DNA of 37,778 bases from an uncultured Lachnospiraceae bacterium (GCA_944381535.1 CALWLN010000066.1:1-37778), one strand, 5' to 3'; counted from the stretch's first letter, positions 7,575 through 17,899 are shown. The notes: a model not told the origin generated them from the letters alone. Numbers and translations are program-made.

Positions 7575-8939
7575 ATGAATTCAAACAAATTTTACGAAAT
7601 CACACCTGAAATCATGAAGTTAGCTCAACTGAGCCAGCAGGCAGCCACCATTGACCCCGCCCTCTTTACCACTTACGACGTAAAGCGGGGACTTCGGGAC
7701 TTGAACGGAAAAGGCGTGTTGGTTGGATTGACCGAGATTTCCGACGTCTGTGCCACCAAAATGGTGGACGGTGTATCCGTTCCCGCAGACGGCGAACTCT
7801 ACTATCGCGGCTACAATGTCAAGGATTTGATTCGCGGCCTGCCGGAGGACACGCATTTCGGTTTTGAAGAGAGCACCTATCTTCTGCTTTTCGGCAAATT
7901 GCCCAACGAGGAGGAACTTACCTCCTTCACCAAGCTGCTTGCGGAATACCGTTCCCTGCCCACGGGCTTTGTCCGGGATATTATCATGAAGGCCCCCAGC
8001 CAGGATATGATGAACACCCTGGCCCGCAGCGTGCTTACCCTGTATTCCTACGATGATAAGGCCGATGACATTTCCATTCCCAACGTACTTCGGCAATGTC
8101 TGGAATTGATCAGCCTGTTCCCACTGTTGTCGGTATATGGCTACCAGGCCTACAAGCACTACCACGACGGCGCCAGCCTGTTTATCCACACTCCTGAGCC
8201 AGGACTGTCCACGGCGGAAACCATTCTTCATATTCTCCGACCCGACAGCAAATTTACACCCCTGGAGGCTAAGCTTCTGGATATTGCGTTAATCTTACAT
8301 ATGGAGCACGGCGGCGGCAACAACTCTACGTTTACCACCCATTTAGTCTCCTCCTCAGGAACTGACACTTATTCCGTCATAGCAGCCTCCCTTGGGTCTC
8401 TGAAGGGCCCACGCCACGGCGGAGCAAACATTAAGGTTGTAAAGATGATTGAAGACCTGAAGGCCAATGTCAGTGATTGGACCGATGAGGAGGCCGTAGG
8501 CCGCTATCTCTCAGCGCTCTTAAATAAGGAAGCCTTCGACCATGCGGGCTTAATCTACGGTATGGGTCATGCGGTGTACTCACTCTCCGACCCCCGCGCG
8601 ATTTTGTTCCGTTCCTTCGTAGAACGGCTTTCCAAGGAAAAAGGACTGGAAAAGGAATACGCCCTGTACTCCCTGGTGGAGCGTCTTGCGCCGGAAATCA
8701 TCTCCAGGGAGCGCAAGATTTACAAGGGCGTAAGCCCCAATGTGGACTTCTTCTCCGGCTTTGCCTACAGCATGCTGGATTTGCCCATGGAGCTCTATAC
8801 ACCGATTTTTGCCATCGCGAGAATCGCCGGATGGAGCGCCCATCGCCTGGAGGAGCTGGCCTACAACGGAAAAATCATGCGTCCCGCCTACAAATGTGTC
8901 CAGGAGAAGCGGGAATATATTCCCATGGACCAGCGGTAA
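7575..8939 (+). CDS. Citrate synthase
   Basis: Condenses oxaloacetate and acetyl-CoA to citrate; in an anaerobe this mainly feeds 2-oxoglutarate and glutamate synthesis. The catalytic triad is visible: His in ILHMEHGGGNNSTF (near residue 243), His in IYGMGHAVY (near 331) and Asp in PNVDFFSG (near 388). The N-terminal extension and 454-residue length match the Clostridia type rather than the approximately 370-residue Bacillus CitZ type. The start has AGAAAGGAAGG upstream. A perfect terminator follows directly, so it is monocistronic. A methylcitrate synthase role cannot be ruled out from sequence, but no prp genes are nearby. Confidence 0.94.
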   Translation: MNSNKFYEITPEIMKLAQLSQQAATIDPALFTTYDVKRGLRDLNGKGVLVGLTEISDVCATKMVDGVSVPADGELYYRGYNVKDLIRGLPEDTHFGFEESTYLLLFGKLPNEEELTSFTKLLAEYRSLPTGFVRDIIMKAPSQDMMNTLARSVLTLYSYDDKADDISIPNVLRQCLELISLFPLLSVYGYQAYKHYHDGASLFIHTPEPGLSTAETILHILRPDSKFTPLEAKLLDIALILHMEHGGGNNSTFTTHLVSSSGTDTYSVIAASLGSLKGPRHGGANIKVVKMIEDLKANVSDWTDEEAVGRYLSALLNKEAFDHAGLIYGMGHAVYSLSDPRAILFRSFVERLSKEKGLEKEYALYSLVERLAPEIISRERKIYKGVSPNVDFFSGFAYSMLDLPMELYTPIFAIARIAGWSAHRLEELAYNGKIMRPAYKCVQEKREYIPMDQR

Positions 8940-8956
8940 CAGATTTCATAACCCAA

Positions 8957-8991
8957 AATACTCCGCAAGGGATTCGTCCTTGCGGAGTATT
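8957..8991 (+). terminator. Intrinsic terminator of citrate synthase (likely bidirectional)
   Basis: Perfect stem AATACTCCGCAAGG/CCTTGCGGAGTATT (8957-8970 with 8978-8991), 7-base loop, then T5. On the minus strand a shorter T run follows the same stem, so it can also end transcripts coming from thrC. Confidence 0.9.
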
Positions 8992-9045
8992 TTTTACTCA
9001 GCCAGAGCCATCAAAAAACGACAACCCCGAATTACATACTCACAG

Positions 9046-9399
9046 TTAAAAATATTGACGTCTTGTCCGGTTCAGCAAAACAACATAAACGACACAGGCC
9101 ACTAAGAAAACCGCAATACCGGCATACTCCAGGGCGGCAATGAGCCAGAGCATCCGGTTTAAGAAACTGACCAGGCCAAAAAGCGCCACCACCACGCCAA
9201 AGACAACGGTTTTTGCGTACATGGCCTCGGCAAAGCCCTTGGCGTCCCTGCATTTCTTAAGTTCCTGTTCTGGCACCAGCCATTTGACGGGCATCTGGGT
9301 TTTCTTCATGACAAACGCCGAGTAGATGGTATAAATTCCATAAACCAGCAAAATAATATCAAAAATCAGTATGACGTCGATTGCTGCTAAAGTATCCAT
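9046..9399 (-). CDS. Small membrane protein of unknown function
   Basis: 117 residues, not recognised. Three hydrophobic helices are clear: residues about 6-26 (VILIFDIILLVYGIYTIYSA), 61-80 and 82-103, with a basic C-terminus (NRTRRQYF). Start chosen at ATG 9399 because AGGAG lies 7 bases before it; the longer frame from 9438 begins without a ribosome site. It lies 64 bases after thrC on the same strand and shares its likely terminator, so it is probably co-transcribed with thrC, but nothing in the sequence ties its role to threonine. Confidence 0.75.
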   Translation of the reverse strand: MDTLAAIDVILIFDIILLVYGIYTIYSAFVMKKTQMPVKWLVPEQELKKCRDAKGFAEAMYAKTVVFGVVVALFGLVSFLNRMLWLIAALEYAGIAVFLVACVVYVVLLNRTRRQYF

Positions 9400-9463
9400 T
9401 CTGCATCTCCTTTCGGAACTTTGCTCATTTGATGTCACCGGTTACGGGTTGGCAGTGACCATT

Positions 9464-10951
9464 TTATAAGCCCAGGAACTCTTTTACCACCTTGGGCATT
9501 TCCGAAACCTCACAGACCTTCTTATGACGGATCGGAGCCGTCCGGATTTCTTCGATGGCCTTTGGCACCTTCACGCCGGAAAGCCTGTTCAGTTCATCCA
9601 CCAGTTCAAAATCCCCCTTCGTATCATAAGATGGGTCAATGGCCGTCATCACGGTTCTGGTAAATTTGTAGGGGCTGGCCGTGGAGACGATCACTGTCTT
9701 GGTCCTGTCATCCGTATCCTTTTTGTATTTTTCATAGACACAGGAGGCCACCGCCGTGTGGGGATCGATCACATAGCCCGTCTGCTCGTAAAGCCCTTTG
9801 ATTGTTGCTGCTGTCTCTGCCTCGCTGGCATAGTTTCCGTAAAAATCCTTAAGCTGCTCTCTCATTTCATCCGTAATGGTATAGCTTCCCATTGTGGACA
9901 ATGTCTCCATAAACGCTCGATTCACCCCGGCGTCTCTTCCGGCGATCTGGTAGATCAACCGCTCCAGGTTGCTGGAAATGAGAATATCCATGGAAGGAGA
10001 AGAGGTCAGAATAAACTCCCGGTTCCGGTCATAGCTTCCGCTTCGGAAGAAATCAAATAGCACTTTATTTTCATTGGAAGCGCAGATCAGCTTTCCGATG
10101 GGAACACCCATGGCTTTGGCATAATAGGCCGCCAGAATATTTCCGAAATTTCCGGTGGGAACCGCCACATTTATGGGCTCACCTGTCTCTAATTCTCCGC
10201 CGGCCAGCATTTTGGCGTACGCATAGACATAGTAGGCAATCTGAGGTACCAGACGTCCAATGTTGATGGAGTTGGCGGAGGAGAACTGGTATCCTTTCGC
10301 CCACATTTCCTCTGCCAGAGCCTTATCGGAAAACATCTCCTTCACGCCGGTCTGCGCCTCATCAAAGTTGCCGTGAATGCCGACCACCAGCGTGTTGTCC
10401 CCCTTCTGAGTCACCATCTGCTTCTGCTGAATGGGACTGACGCCGTCCTTGGGATAAAAGACGATGATCTTGGTCCCCTCCACCTCCGCAAAGCCGGCGA
10501 GAGCCGCCTTACCGGTGTCCCCGGAGGTAGCTGTGAGAATCACAATATCGTTGGTCACATGGTTCTTCCGAGCAGCGGTAATCATAAGGTAAGGGAGTAT
10601 GGACAGAGCCATATCCTTAAAGGCGATGGTTGCGCCGTGGAACAGTTCCAGATAATAAGCGCCTCCGGCCGCTCGCAGAGGAGCAATGGTATCATCATCA
10701 AATTTGTCGTCGTAGGCGCTGTTAATACAATGGGCCAACTCCTCCCTTGTAAAATCCGTAAAGAACAGCCGCATGACCTCGTAGGCCGTCTCCTGATAAC
10801 TCATCTTCTTAAGCGCATCCATGGAGACCGCAAGATTGGGTATTTCCTCCGGCACAAACAATCCTCCGTCCGCAGCCAGTCCCTGCAAGATAGCCTGGGA
10901 AGCAGTCACTCTCTCCTCATTGTTTCTCGTACTTCTGTAAAACAACTCCAT
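9464..10951 (-). CDS. thrC: Threonine synthase
   Basis: PLP enzyme that turns O-phosphohomoserine into threonine. Signatures are the N-terminal STRNNEERVTASQAI block, the PLP lysine motif ATIAFKDMA near residue 110, TATSGDTGKAAL just after and VAVPTGNFGNILAAYYAK near 240. At about 495 residues it belongs to the longer yeast/E. coli-like class rather than the short Bacillus class. The start was set at ATG 10951 because AAAGG stands 9 bases before it, whereas the ATG at 10960 directly abuts that ribosome site. No hom or thrB is adjacent. The leader contains an 18-pair hairpin. Confidence 0.96.
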   Translation of the reverse strand: MELFYRSTRNNEERVTASQAILQGLAADGGLFVPEEIPNLAVSMDALKKMSYQETAYEVMRLFFTDFTREELAHCINSAYDDKFDDDTIAPLRAAGGAYYLELFHGATIAFKDMALSILPYLMITAARKNHVTNDIVILTATSGDTGKAALAGFAEVEGTKIIVFYPKDGVSPIQQKQMVTQKGDNTLVVGIHGNFDEAQTGVKEMFSDKALAEEMWAKGYQFSSANSINIGRLVPQIAYYVYAYAKMLAGGELETGEPINVAVPTGNFGNILAAYYAKAMGVPIGKLICASNENKVLFDFFRSGSYDRNREFILTSSPSMDILISSNLERLIYQIAGRDAGVNRAFMETLSTMGSYTITDEMREQLKDFYGNYASEAETAATIKGLYEQTGYVIDPHTAVASCVYEKYKKDTDDRTKTVIVSTASPYKFTRTVMTAIDPSYDTKGDFELVDELNRLSGVKVPKAIEEIRTAPIRHKKVCEVSEMPKVVKEFLGL

Positions 10952-10981
10952 ATCATCCATCCTTTACTTTCTAAAAATCAT

Positions 10982-11030
10982 AATCTCAAGTAAAGCATGT
11001 CCTTTTCCTGTTCATGCTCTACTTGAGATT
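10982..11030 (-). promoter_or_regulatory. Long hairpin in the thrC leader, attenuator-like
   Basis: Inverted repeat of 18 bases on each arm (10982-10999 and 11013-11030, one G-U pair on the minus strand) with a 13-base loop, followed on the minus strand by ATGATTTTTAG and then the thrC ribosome site. With the predicted start near 11026 the RNA would begin inside the 5' arm. It could stabilise the mRNA or cause partial termination. It lacks T-box landmarks. Confidence 0.5.
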
Positions 11031-11032
11031 TT

Positions 11033-11061
11033 ATTATACTCCTTGTTGCCCAAAGCCGCAA
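11033..11061 (-). promoter_or_regulatory. Possible thrC promoter
   Basis: Minus strand TTGCGG (11061-11056), 17-base spacer, TATAAT (11038-11033). The -10 is perfect and the -35 weak. It directly precedes the leader hairpin. Confidence 0.5.
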
Positions 11062-11091
11062 GTTCTGTTTTTAATTCTGGCTCCCGTTATA

Positions 11092-11232
11092 GGAAACGTC
11101 ATAAATATTTTCTTTATGACGTTTCCTGCGCCGATTTTTGCTGCGTGTAAACGCAGAAATTTCCTTGCAAAAATCGTGCGCATCCCCCCGGAGGGCTATA
11201 GTAAACGGCAAATTTATTTGTCGTTTACTATA
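11092..11232. repeat. Cluster of three palindromes between thrC and leuD
   Basis: Three separate inverted repeats follow each other. 11092-11105 pairs with 11113-11126 (14 perfect pairs, 7-base loop). 11127-11141 pairs with 11167-11182 (with small bulges) and encloses a second hairpin TGCGT-gtaa-ACGCA (11142-11155). 11197-11213 pairs with 11216-11232 (16 of 17) and overlaps the leuD stop codon. None has a proper U run, so they do not look like ordinary terminators. The arrangement resembles a small non-autonomous repeat element, but I see no second copy in this window. Confidence 0.6.
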
Positions 11233-11705
11233 ATATAATTGATGAGCCCTTCCGCCTTGATGATCTTCTGCATAAATTCCGGGAACGCCTGCCCCTGGTA
11301 AGTCTCGCCCTTGGTCTTGTTGGTGATGACGCCGCTGTCAAAATCCACTTCCACCTCATCGCCTTCCGAAATTCCCTTAGCCGCCTGGGGGCATTCAATG
11401 ATGGGAAGTCCGATGTTGATAGCATTTCGGTAAAAAATCCGGGCGAAGGTCTCGGCAATCACGCAGCTCACCCCTGCCGCCTTGATGGCGATGGGCGCAT
11501 GCTCCCTTGAGGAACCGCAGCCAAAATTTTTCTCTGCCACGATCAAATCTCCCGGCGACACCTTGCGCACAACTTCCTTGTCAATCTCCTCCAGGCAGTG
11601 GGTGCCCAGCGCCTTTCGATCCGATGAATTCAGATACCTGGCGGGGATAATTACATCAGTATCCACGTTGTCTCCATATTTAAATACACGTCCACATGCT
11701 TTCAT
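11214..11705 (-). CDS. leuD: 3-isopropylmalate dehydratase small subunit
   Basis: Swivel-domain subunit that partners LeuC to isomerise 2- to 3-isopropylmalate in leucine synthesis. Hallmarks are the N-terminal [16 protein letters not shown] and [18 protein letters not shown] near residue 60, both substrate-contacting. The length of 163 residues is the short archaeal/Clostridia type. AAGGAGGAA lies 8 bases before the start, and the gene begins 13 bases after leuC, so the two form an operon. Its last codons lie inside a palindrome at 11197-11232. Confidence 0.96.
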   Translation of the reverse strand: MKACGRVFKYGDNVDTDVIIPARYLNSSDRKALGTHCLEEIDKEVVRKVSPGDLIVAEKNFGCGSSREHAPIAIKAAGVSCVIAETFARIFYRNAINIGLPIIECPQAAKGISEGDEVEVDFDSGVITNKTKGETYQGQAFPEFMQKIIKAEGLINYIIVNDK

Positions 11706-11718
11706 GTCTCATTCCTCC

Positions 11719-12975
11719 TTATTCCTTCGGCCCCGACAGTGTTCCGGTAATGGCGCTGGCAGCGGCAACGGCCGGGCTGGCCAGATAGATCTCCGACTCC
11801 ACATGGCCCATTCTTCCTACAAAGTTCCGGTTGGTGGTGGATACGCAGCGCTCTCCCTCCGCCAGAATCCCCATGTAACCGCCCAGGCACGGGCCGCAGG
11901 TGGGAGTGCTGACAATGGCGCCGGCCTCGATGAAATCGCGGATAAGGCCCTCCTCCATGGCGTCAAGATAAATCTTCTGGGTGGCTGGAATCACAATGCA
12001 GCGCACGCCCTTTGCCACCTTATTTCCCCGAAGGATCTCAGCCGCAATCCGCAGATCGTCCAAACGGCCGTTGGTGCAGGAACCGATTACCACCTGGTCG
12101 ATCTGAATGTCCCCCACCTCATCGACGGTTCTGGTATTTTCTGGCAGATGAGGAAATGCCACCGTTGGCTTCAGCTGGCTTAAATCAATGGTATATTCCT
12201 CGTCGTACTCTGCGTCCGGGTCCGCCTCGTAGATAGTAAATTCCCGTTTGGAATGCTCCTTCATATATTGAATCGCCACATCATCCACCGGGAAAATGCC
12301 GTTTTTGCCGCCGGCCTCGATGGCCATATTGGCAATGGTAAAGCGGTCGTCCATGGACAGATTCCGAATTCCCTCTCCCACAAACTCCATGGATTTGTAC
12401 AGGGCGCCGTCCACTCCGATCATGCCGATGATGTGGAGAATCACGTCCTTACCGCTGACCCATTTGGAGGGCTTACCCACAATGTTAAACTTAATGGCGG
12501 AGGGCACCTTAAACCAGGCTTTGCCGGTAGCCATCCCCGCTGCCATATCCGTGCTTCCCACCCCTGTGGAAAAGGCGCCCAGCGCGCCGTAGGTACAGGT
12601 GTGAGAATCCGCGCCGATAATCACATCCCCCGCCACGGTCAGGCCCTTCTCCGGCAGAAGGGCGTGCTCAATGCCCATCTCTCCCACGTCAAAATAGTTG
12701 GTGATCTCGTGCTTACAGGCAAACTCCCGCACACATTTGCAGTGCTGGGCGGACTTGATGTCCTTGTTGGGCACAAAATGGTCCATCACCAGGGCAATCT
12801 TGTCCTTGTCAAAGACACCCCTCCCCTCCATTTTGTCCATCTCATGAATGGCCACCGGCGATGTGATATCATTGCCCAGCACCAGATCCAAATCCGCCTC
12901 AATCAACTGGCCGGCACTGACGGAATCCAATCCCGCATGGGCCGCCAAAATTTTCTGCGTCATTGTCATTCCCAT
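11719..12975 (-). CDS. leuC: 3-isopropylmalate dehydratase large subunit
   Basis: Catalytic [4Fe-4S] subunit of isopropylmalate isomerase. The cluster ligands are visible as GSCTNGR near residue 297 and CGPCLGG near 360, and [15 protein letters not shown] near 125 is the aconitase-family signature. At 418 residues it is the anaerobe-type LeuC, matching the short LeuD. The start has AGGAGGAATATAAA upstream. A LysR gene is divergently transcribed 114 bases away and probably controls it. leuA and leuB are not adjacent. Confidence 0.96.
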   Translation of the reverse strand: MGMTMTQKILAAHAGLDSVSAGQLIEADLDLVLGNDITSPVAIHEMDKMEGRGVFDKDKIALVMDHFVPNKDIKSAQHCKCVREFACKHEITNYFDVGEMGIEHALLPEKGLTVAGDVIIGADSHTCTYGALGAFSTGVGSTDMAAGMATGKAWFKVPSAIKFNIVGKPSKWVSGKDVILHIIGMIGVDGALYKSMEFVGEGIRNLSMDDRFTIANMAIEAGGKNGIFPVDDVAIQYMKEHSKREFTIYEADPDAEYDEEYTIDLSQLKPTVAFPHLPENTRTVDEVGDIQIDQVVIGSCTNGRLDDLRIAAEILRGNKVAKGVRCIVIPATQKIYLDAMEEGLIRDFIEAGAIVSTPTCGPCLGGYMGILAEGERCVSTTNRNFVGRMGHVESEIYLASPAVAAASAITGTLSGPKE

Positions 12976-13002
12976 TTTATATTCCTCCTGTTGTATTTCT
13001 TG

Positions 13003-13032
13003 TTGCTATTTTACCACATCCGGTATTATAAT
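13003..13032 (+). promoter_or_regulatory. Likely LysR-gene promoter in the leuC/LysR divergent region
   Basis: TTGCTA (13003-13008), 18-base spacer, TATAAT (13027-13032). The -10 lies in the self-complementary TATTATAATA, so the same bases can serve as a minus-strand -10 for leuC, which lacks a good -35, as expected for an activator-dependent gene. The region 13030-13080 is AT-rich and could hold the LysR sites, but I cannot pick one T-N11-A box over the others. Confidence 0.4.
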
Positions 13033-13089
13033 AGAAATACATATTACATATATTTATTATGAAATTTAGTTATAAACGAGGTGCTTACT

Positions 13090-13986
13090 ATGAATAGCCA
13101 GAATCTGGCTTCCTATAAGATTTTCTACGCCGTAGCCAACGCCGGCAATATCTCCAAAGCCGCCAAGGAACTTTACATCAGCCAGCCCGCCATAAGCAAA
13201 TCCATCCAGAAGTTGGAGGAGAATCTGGGCACCCGTCTTTTTTCCCGCAGCTCCCGGGGCGTAACCCTGACCCCGGAAGGCGAGCTTCTGTACAGCCATG
13301 TGAAGGACGCCTTTGAGACCTTAAACCTGGGGGAAGAAAAGCTGCGCCGCTCCATTGAACTCGGCATCGGCCATCTGACTATCGGGGTCAGTTCCACCCT
13401 GTGCAAATATCTGCTGCTTCCCTACTTAAAGGACTTTATCAAGCAATATCCATACATCAACATTTCCATAGACTGCCGCTCCACCAACCAGACCCTAAAG
13501 CTTCTGGATGAGGATAAGATAGACATCGGTCTTGTGGGCAAACCGGACATGAAACACATCATCTTCTATCCTCTTCTGGAAATTGAGGACATATTTGTGG
13601 CCACCCGGGATTATCTCGCCAATTTAAAAAGCAGGGGCGTGTCCCAAAGTCATATTCTGGAGAGCTCCACGCTGATGCTGCTGGACAAGGAAAATATGAC
13701 CCGCCGCCATATCGACGATTACTTCATCGAAAACCAGATACATCTCCAGGATTCCATCGAGGTGTCCTCCATGGACCTGTTGATTGAATTTGCAAAAATC
13801 GGTCTGGGAACCGCCTGTGTCATCCGGGAGTTTGTCCGTGATGAGCTGTCCGCCGGAACACTGATCGAGATTCCCCTGGCCCGCCCTATTCCCAAACGGG
13901 AGGTGGGCTTTGCCTACAACAGGAGCCAGAAGCAATCCAAGGCCCTCAGAAGCTTTATTGATTTCTTTGAGAATTACAAAAAATAG
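13090..13986 (+). CDS. LysR family transcriptional regulator
   Basis: N-terminal winged helix-turn-helix (residues about 5-62: NISKAAKELYISQPAISKSIQKLEENL split over two helices) followed by the periplasmic-binding-like effector domain. About 298 residues, usual for the family. The start ATG at 13090 has GAGGTG 7 bases before it; the frame also opens at GTG 13081, inside that ribosome site. Divergent orientation next to leuC points to control of the leuCD operon, perhaps in response to an intermediate of branched-chain amino-acid synthesis. The effector is not readable from sequence. Confidence 0.9.
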   Translation: MNSQNLASYKIFYAVANAGNISKAAKELYISQPAISKSIQKLEENLGTRLFSRSSRGVTLTPEGELLYSHVKDAFETLNLGEEKLRRSIELGIGHLTIGVSSTLCKYLLLPYLKDFIKQYPYINISIDCRSTNQTLKLLDEDKIDIGLVGKPDMKHIIFYPLLEIEDIFVATRDYLANLKSRGVSQSHILESSTLMLLDKENMTRRHIDDYFIENQIHLQDSIEVSSMDLLIEFAKIGLGTACVIREFVRDELSAGTLIEIPLARPIPKREVGFAYNRSQKQSKALRSFIDFFENYKK

Positions 13987-14045
13987 TTTATGGAAGTATC
14001 TTTTTCAAATAAGGAACAAAGGACTTATCCTTCCACAAAATAACA

Positions 14046-14086
14046 GCCGCCTGCATACAAACACTGTCTGCGGCGGCCTTTTTCTT
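14046..14086 (+). terminator. Intrinsic terminator after the LysR gene
   Basis: GC-rich stem GCCGCC-t-GCA with TGC-GGCGGC (one bulged T) followed by CTTTTTCTTT. It stands 60 bases after the LysR stop and faces the convergent AIM24 gene, whose stop is only 16 bases further. Confidence 0.8.
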
Positions 14087-14101
14087 TCCGTATATTACCT
14101 A

Positions 14102-14875
14102 TTAAACATTGGGCATTTTTGCTGTGGGCATCATCAACACGGTACCTGTGCCTCTGTACACGTTTACAAGCCCCTCCCCGGAGGCTGTCGAACCGATTAA
14201 CGTTTTCCCGGAGCGCTCCACAGTAAAGTTCAAGCTTCTGCTCCACGCAATGGCATAGTTTCCGTCAATCTTAAGCACGTCATCCTGCAGTTGAATCTCA
14301 ATCAGCTCTTCTATAGGGCAGTCTGATTCAATACAAAATACACCGTTTCCGGAAAGGCAGAGATTAAACAGTCCCTCGCCACCTGCAACGGCAGAGGATA
14401 AATTAGAGCGGGCCACCGTCTGCTGCTGCAATCTGCTGTCACAGGCAAGAAACAGTCCGTCGTCCAGTACCACCGCTCCGCCCCACTGAGCAACATCCAT
14501 CAAAATCAAATGCTTGTAAGTGGGCTCAAGCACCAGGGTTCCCACTCCCGTATATTCCGGCTTAATGGCGGATTCCCCGGTTACCTTCCCGCCGAAGGCT
14601 TTGCCAAGGAAATCCCCTACTCCCTTTATGCCGCTGGTCTGGCTAACATTGCCGACCATCCATTGCATTGCGCCTTTCTGAACAGTTACAGGCATCTGCG
14701 CAAGGTTGCACACCAGCTGTCTCTTTTTTACATTCATCTGCGCACTATAGTATGCTGTCATTGCGTTCTCGGGAGTTACGCTCAAATCTCTTTGATATTC
14801 AATAACCTGAAATCCACCCAGCTCGCTTAAAATTTTAACGTCATCGTTGCTTGTAAAGTTTTTAATCGTATACAT
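14102..14875 (-). CDS. AIM24 family protein (TIGR00266-like)
   Basis: About 257 residues of glycine-rich beta sheet with the repeated pattern seen in the AIM24/TIGR00266 family: PGVG-like turns, GTLVLEPTYKHLILMDV, GGEGLFNLCLSGNGVFCIES and the terminal SGEGLVNVYRGTGTVLMMP. The founding yeast Aim24 affects mitochondrial inner-membrane organisation. The bacterial function is unknown. No signal peptide or membrane helix is visible, so it is likely cytoplasmic. Start at ATG 14875 is preceded by AAAGGAG at 7 bases (an adjacent GTG at 14878 is possible). It follows ilvC by about 90 bases, with a hairpin between, and may be read from the same transcript. Confidence 0.82.
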   Translation of the reverse strand: MYTIKNFTSNDDVKILSELGGFQVIEYQRDLSVTPENAMTAYYSAQMNVKKRQLVCNLAQMPVTVQKGAMQWMVGNVSQTSGIKGVGDFLGKAFGGKVTGESAIKPEYTGVGTLVLEPTYKHLILMDVAQWGGAVVLDDGLFLACDSRLQQQTVARSNLSSAVAGGEGLFNLCLSGNGVFCIESDCPIEELIEIQLQDDVLKIDGNYAIAWSRSLNFTVERSGKTLIGSTASGEGLVNVYRGTGTVLMMPTAKMPNV

Positions 14876-14897
14876 CACTTTTCTCCTTTAACCCCAA

Positions 14898-14932
14898 CTT
14901 CGGGCAACACGAGGAGGTGTGCTGCCCAAAGT
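14898..14932 (-). promoter_or_regulatory. Hairpin between ilvC and the AIM24 gene
   Basis: On the minus strand AACTTTGGGCAGCAC and GTGTTGCCCGAAGTT pair around an 8-base loop, with one internal mismatch. There is no U run after it; the AIM24 ribosome site follows directly. It may slow decay at the operon boundary or give partial termination. End coordinates are approximate. Confidence 0.4.
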
Positions 14933-14964
14933 TTCATGGCAACGGATAAACTCCATTCGCCTTA

Positions 14965-16516
<1,552 letters not shown>

Positions 16517-16549
16517 GGGAAACCTCCTTCACGATTACAGATAATTTTA

Positions 16550-17899
16550 TCAATAGATAATTTCATTGTCAATAGTCACAAGGGGCGCTCCGTAACTTTT
16601 GGCTATTCTTTTTATTTGGGTTTCCCATTCCTCTAGGTTATGATCCCACTGAATTGCCATAATTCCAGGGAAGTGTCTCAACACATATTCGATGGTTTCC
16701 GGCGAGATTGCGGACAGCATCAGAGGAAGGTTCACGTTCCGCTGTAATTCCTCCGCCAGTGCCAGAAGGGCCTCTTTCTCATCCACCCCCTCCGCCGCAG
16801 CGGCGATACGTAAAATGTCGGCGTCCTCCTCCATGTCGAAGGCCAGGTCAATGGCAGTGTCAAAGCTGTCACTCCTGTAGTCCTCCACCAGTTCCTCATT
16901 CCCGGAAAAATCAATGTCCTCACCCACGGTGAGTTTCTGGCCCGGGTTGAAGGAAAACACCTCCCGCTCCGAGGCTAAGTAAACCGGCTTTTCTTCCCCG
17001 GTAGCTATTGACTTTTTCCTGTCACATCCGGCAGCCGTCTCTTTCAGCCGGGCTATAAATTCCGGGGTGCTTCCGCAGCAGCCCCCTACAATGTCCGCTC
17101 CGGCCTCCAATAAGTCCTTCATAAAGCCGGCAAAGGCCTCCGGGCCCATATCATAGCCAGTGCTTCCGTCCGCTTCCAGTCTGGGCATTCCGGCATTGGG
17201 CTTTGCAATGACCGGAATGTTCACATACTCTTTCATTTCCTCTACCACGGAGCGCATTTTATCCGGACCTGCGGAGCAGTTTAACCCCACCGCATCCACG
17301 CCAAGGGCCTCCAGCACCACCGCTACAGCTTTTGCAGAGGCTCCATACAGGGTTCTTCCTGTCTCCTGGAAACTTAAGGTAGCCATCACAGGAAGGTCAC
17401 AGACCTCGCGGGCGGCAATGACGGCGGCGCGGGTCTCCTGAAGGCTCATCATGGTCTCCACCACCAGCAAATCCACCCCCGCCTCGGCAATCATGGTTAT
17501 CTGCTCCTTATAGATTTCAACCAGTTCCTCAAAAGTCAGATCTCCCATAGGCTCCAGCTGGGCGCCGGTCATGGTAATATCCCCGGCCACCAGGGCATGT
17601 CCGCCTGCGGCCTCCCTGGATATGGCTACCAGGGCATGGTTTAATTCCTCCATCCGGTCCAGAAGTCCGTACTCTTTTAGTTTTATCCGGTTACCGGAAA
17701 AGGTGGGGGCATAGACGATATCGCTGCCCGCCTCAATGTATTCTCTCTGTAGCTTCCGCATAACCTCCGGGTGTTGTGTCACCCACAGTTCCGTGCATAC
17801 GCCATAAGGCATGCCGCGCTTTAAGAGGTTGGAGCCTGTGGCTCCGTCCAGAATGAGGATTTTTTGCCGCGCCATTTTCTTAAATTCCTGCTTTGTCAT
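16550..17899 (-). CDS. Homocysteine S-methyltransferase with a degenerate half pterin-binding domain
   Basis: Residues 1-295 form a complete homocysteine-binding barrel as in MetH. The zinc ligands are present: Cys208 in GLNCSAGP and Cys274-Cys275 in GGCCGSTPE. Residues 325-449 align by eye with the first half of the MetH pterin (methyltetrahydrofolate) domain (VGEDIDFSGNEELVEDY, then FDTAIDLAFDMEEDADIL, then VDEKEALLALAEELQ). However, the expected folate-binding segments are replaced: D-V-N after 'ADIL' is RIA, the IDSS-type turn is LSAIS, and the N-rich turn is IQWDHN. The protein stops where only about half a barrel is complete, and no cobalamin domain follows. It lies 33 bases upstream of ilvN. 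Start at ATG 17899 has AAAGGAG 6 bases before it. The methyl donor is unclear. Confidence 0.82.
   Translation of the reverse strand: MTKQEFKKMARQKILILDGATGSNLLKRGMPYGVCTELWVTQHPEVMRKLQREYIEAGSDIVYAPTFSGNRIKLKEYGLLDRMEELNHALVAISREAAGGHALVAGDITMTGAQLEPMGDLTFEELVEIYKEQITMIAEAGVDLLVVETMMSLQETRAAVIAAREVCDLPVMATLSFQETGRTLYGASAKAVAVVLEALGVDAVGLNCSAGPDKMRSVVEEMKEYVNIPVIAKPNAGMPRLEADGSTGYDMGPEAFAGFMKDLLEAGADIVGGCCGSTPEFIARLKETAAGCDRKKSIATGEEKPVYLASEREVFSFNPGQKLTVGEDIDFSGNEELVEDYRSDSFDTAIDLAFDMEEDADILRIAAAAEGVDEKEALLALAEELQRNVNLPLMLSAISPETIEYVLRHFPGIMAIQWDHNLEEWETQIKRIAKSYGAPLVTIDNEIIY

Noticed and set aside
12253-13062. 269-residue plus-strand ORF
   Set aside because: Shadow of leuC on the opposite strand; histidine-rich translation typical of antisense frames.
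16517-16549. T-box or SAM riboswitch upstream of ilvN or the methyltransferase gene
   Set aside because: The spacers are too short and lack the T-box GGTGG-ACCGCG element or SAM riboswitch stems.
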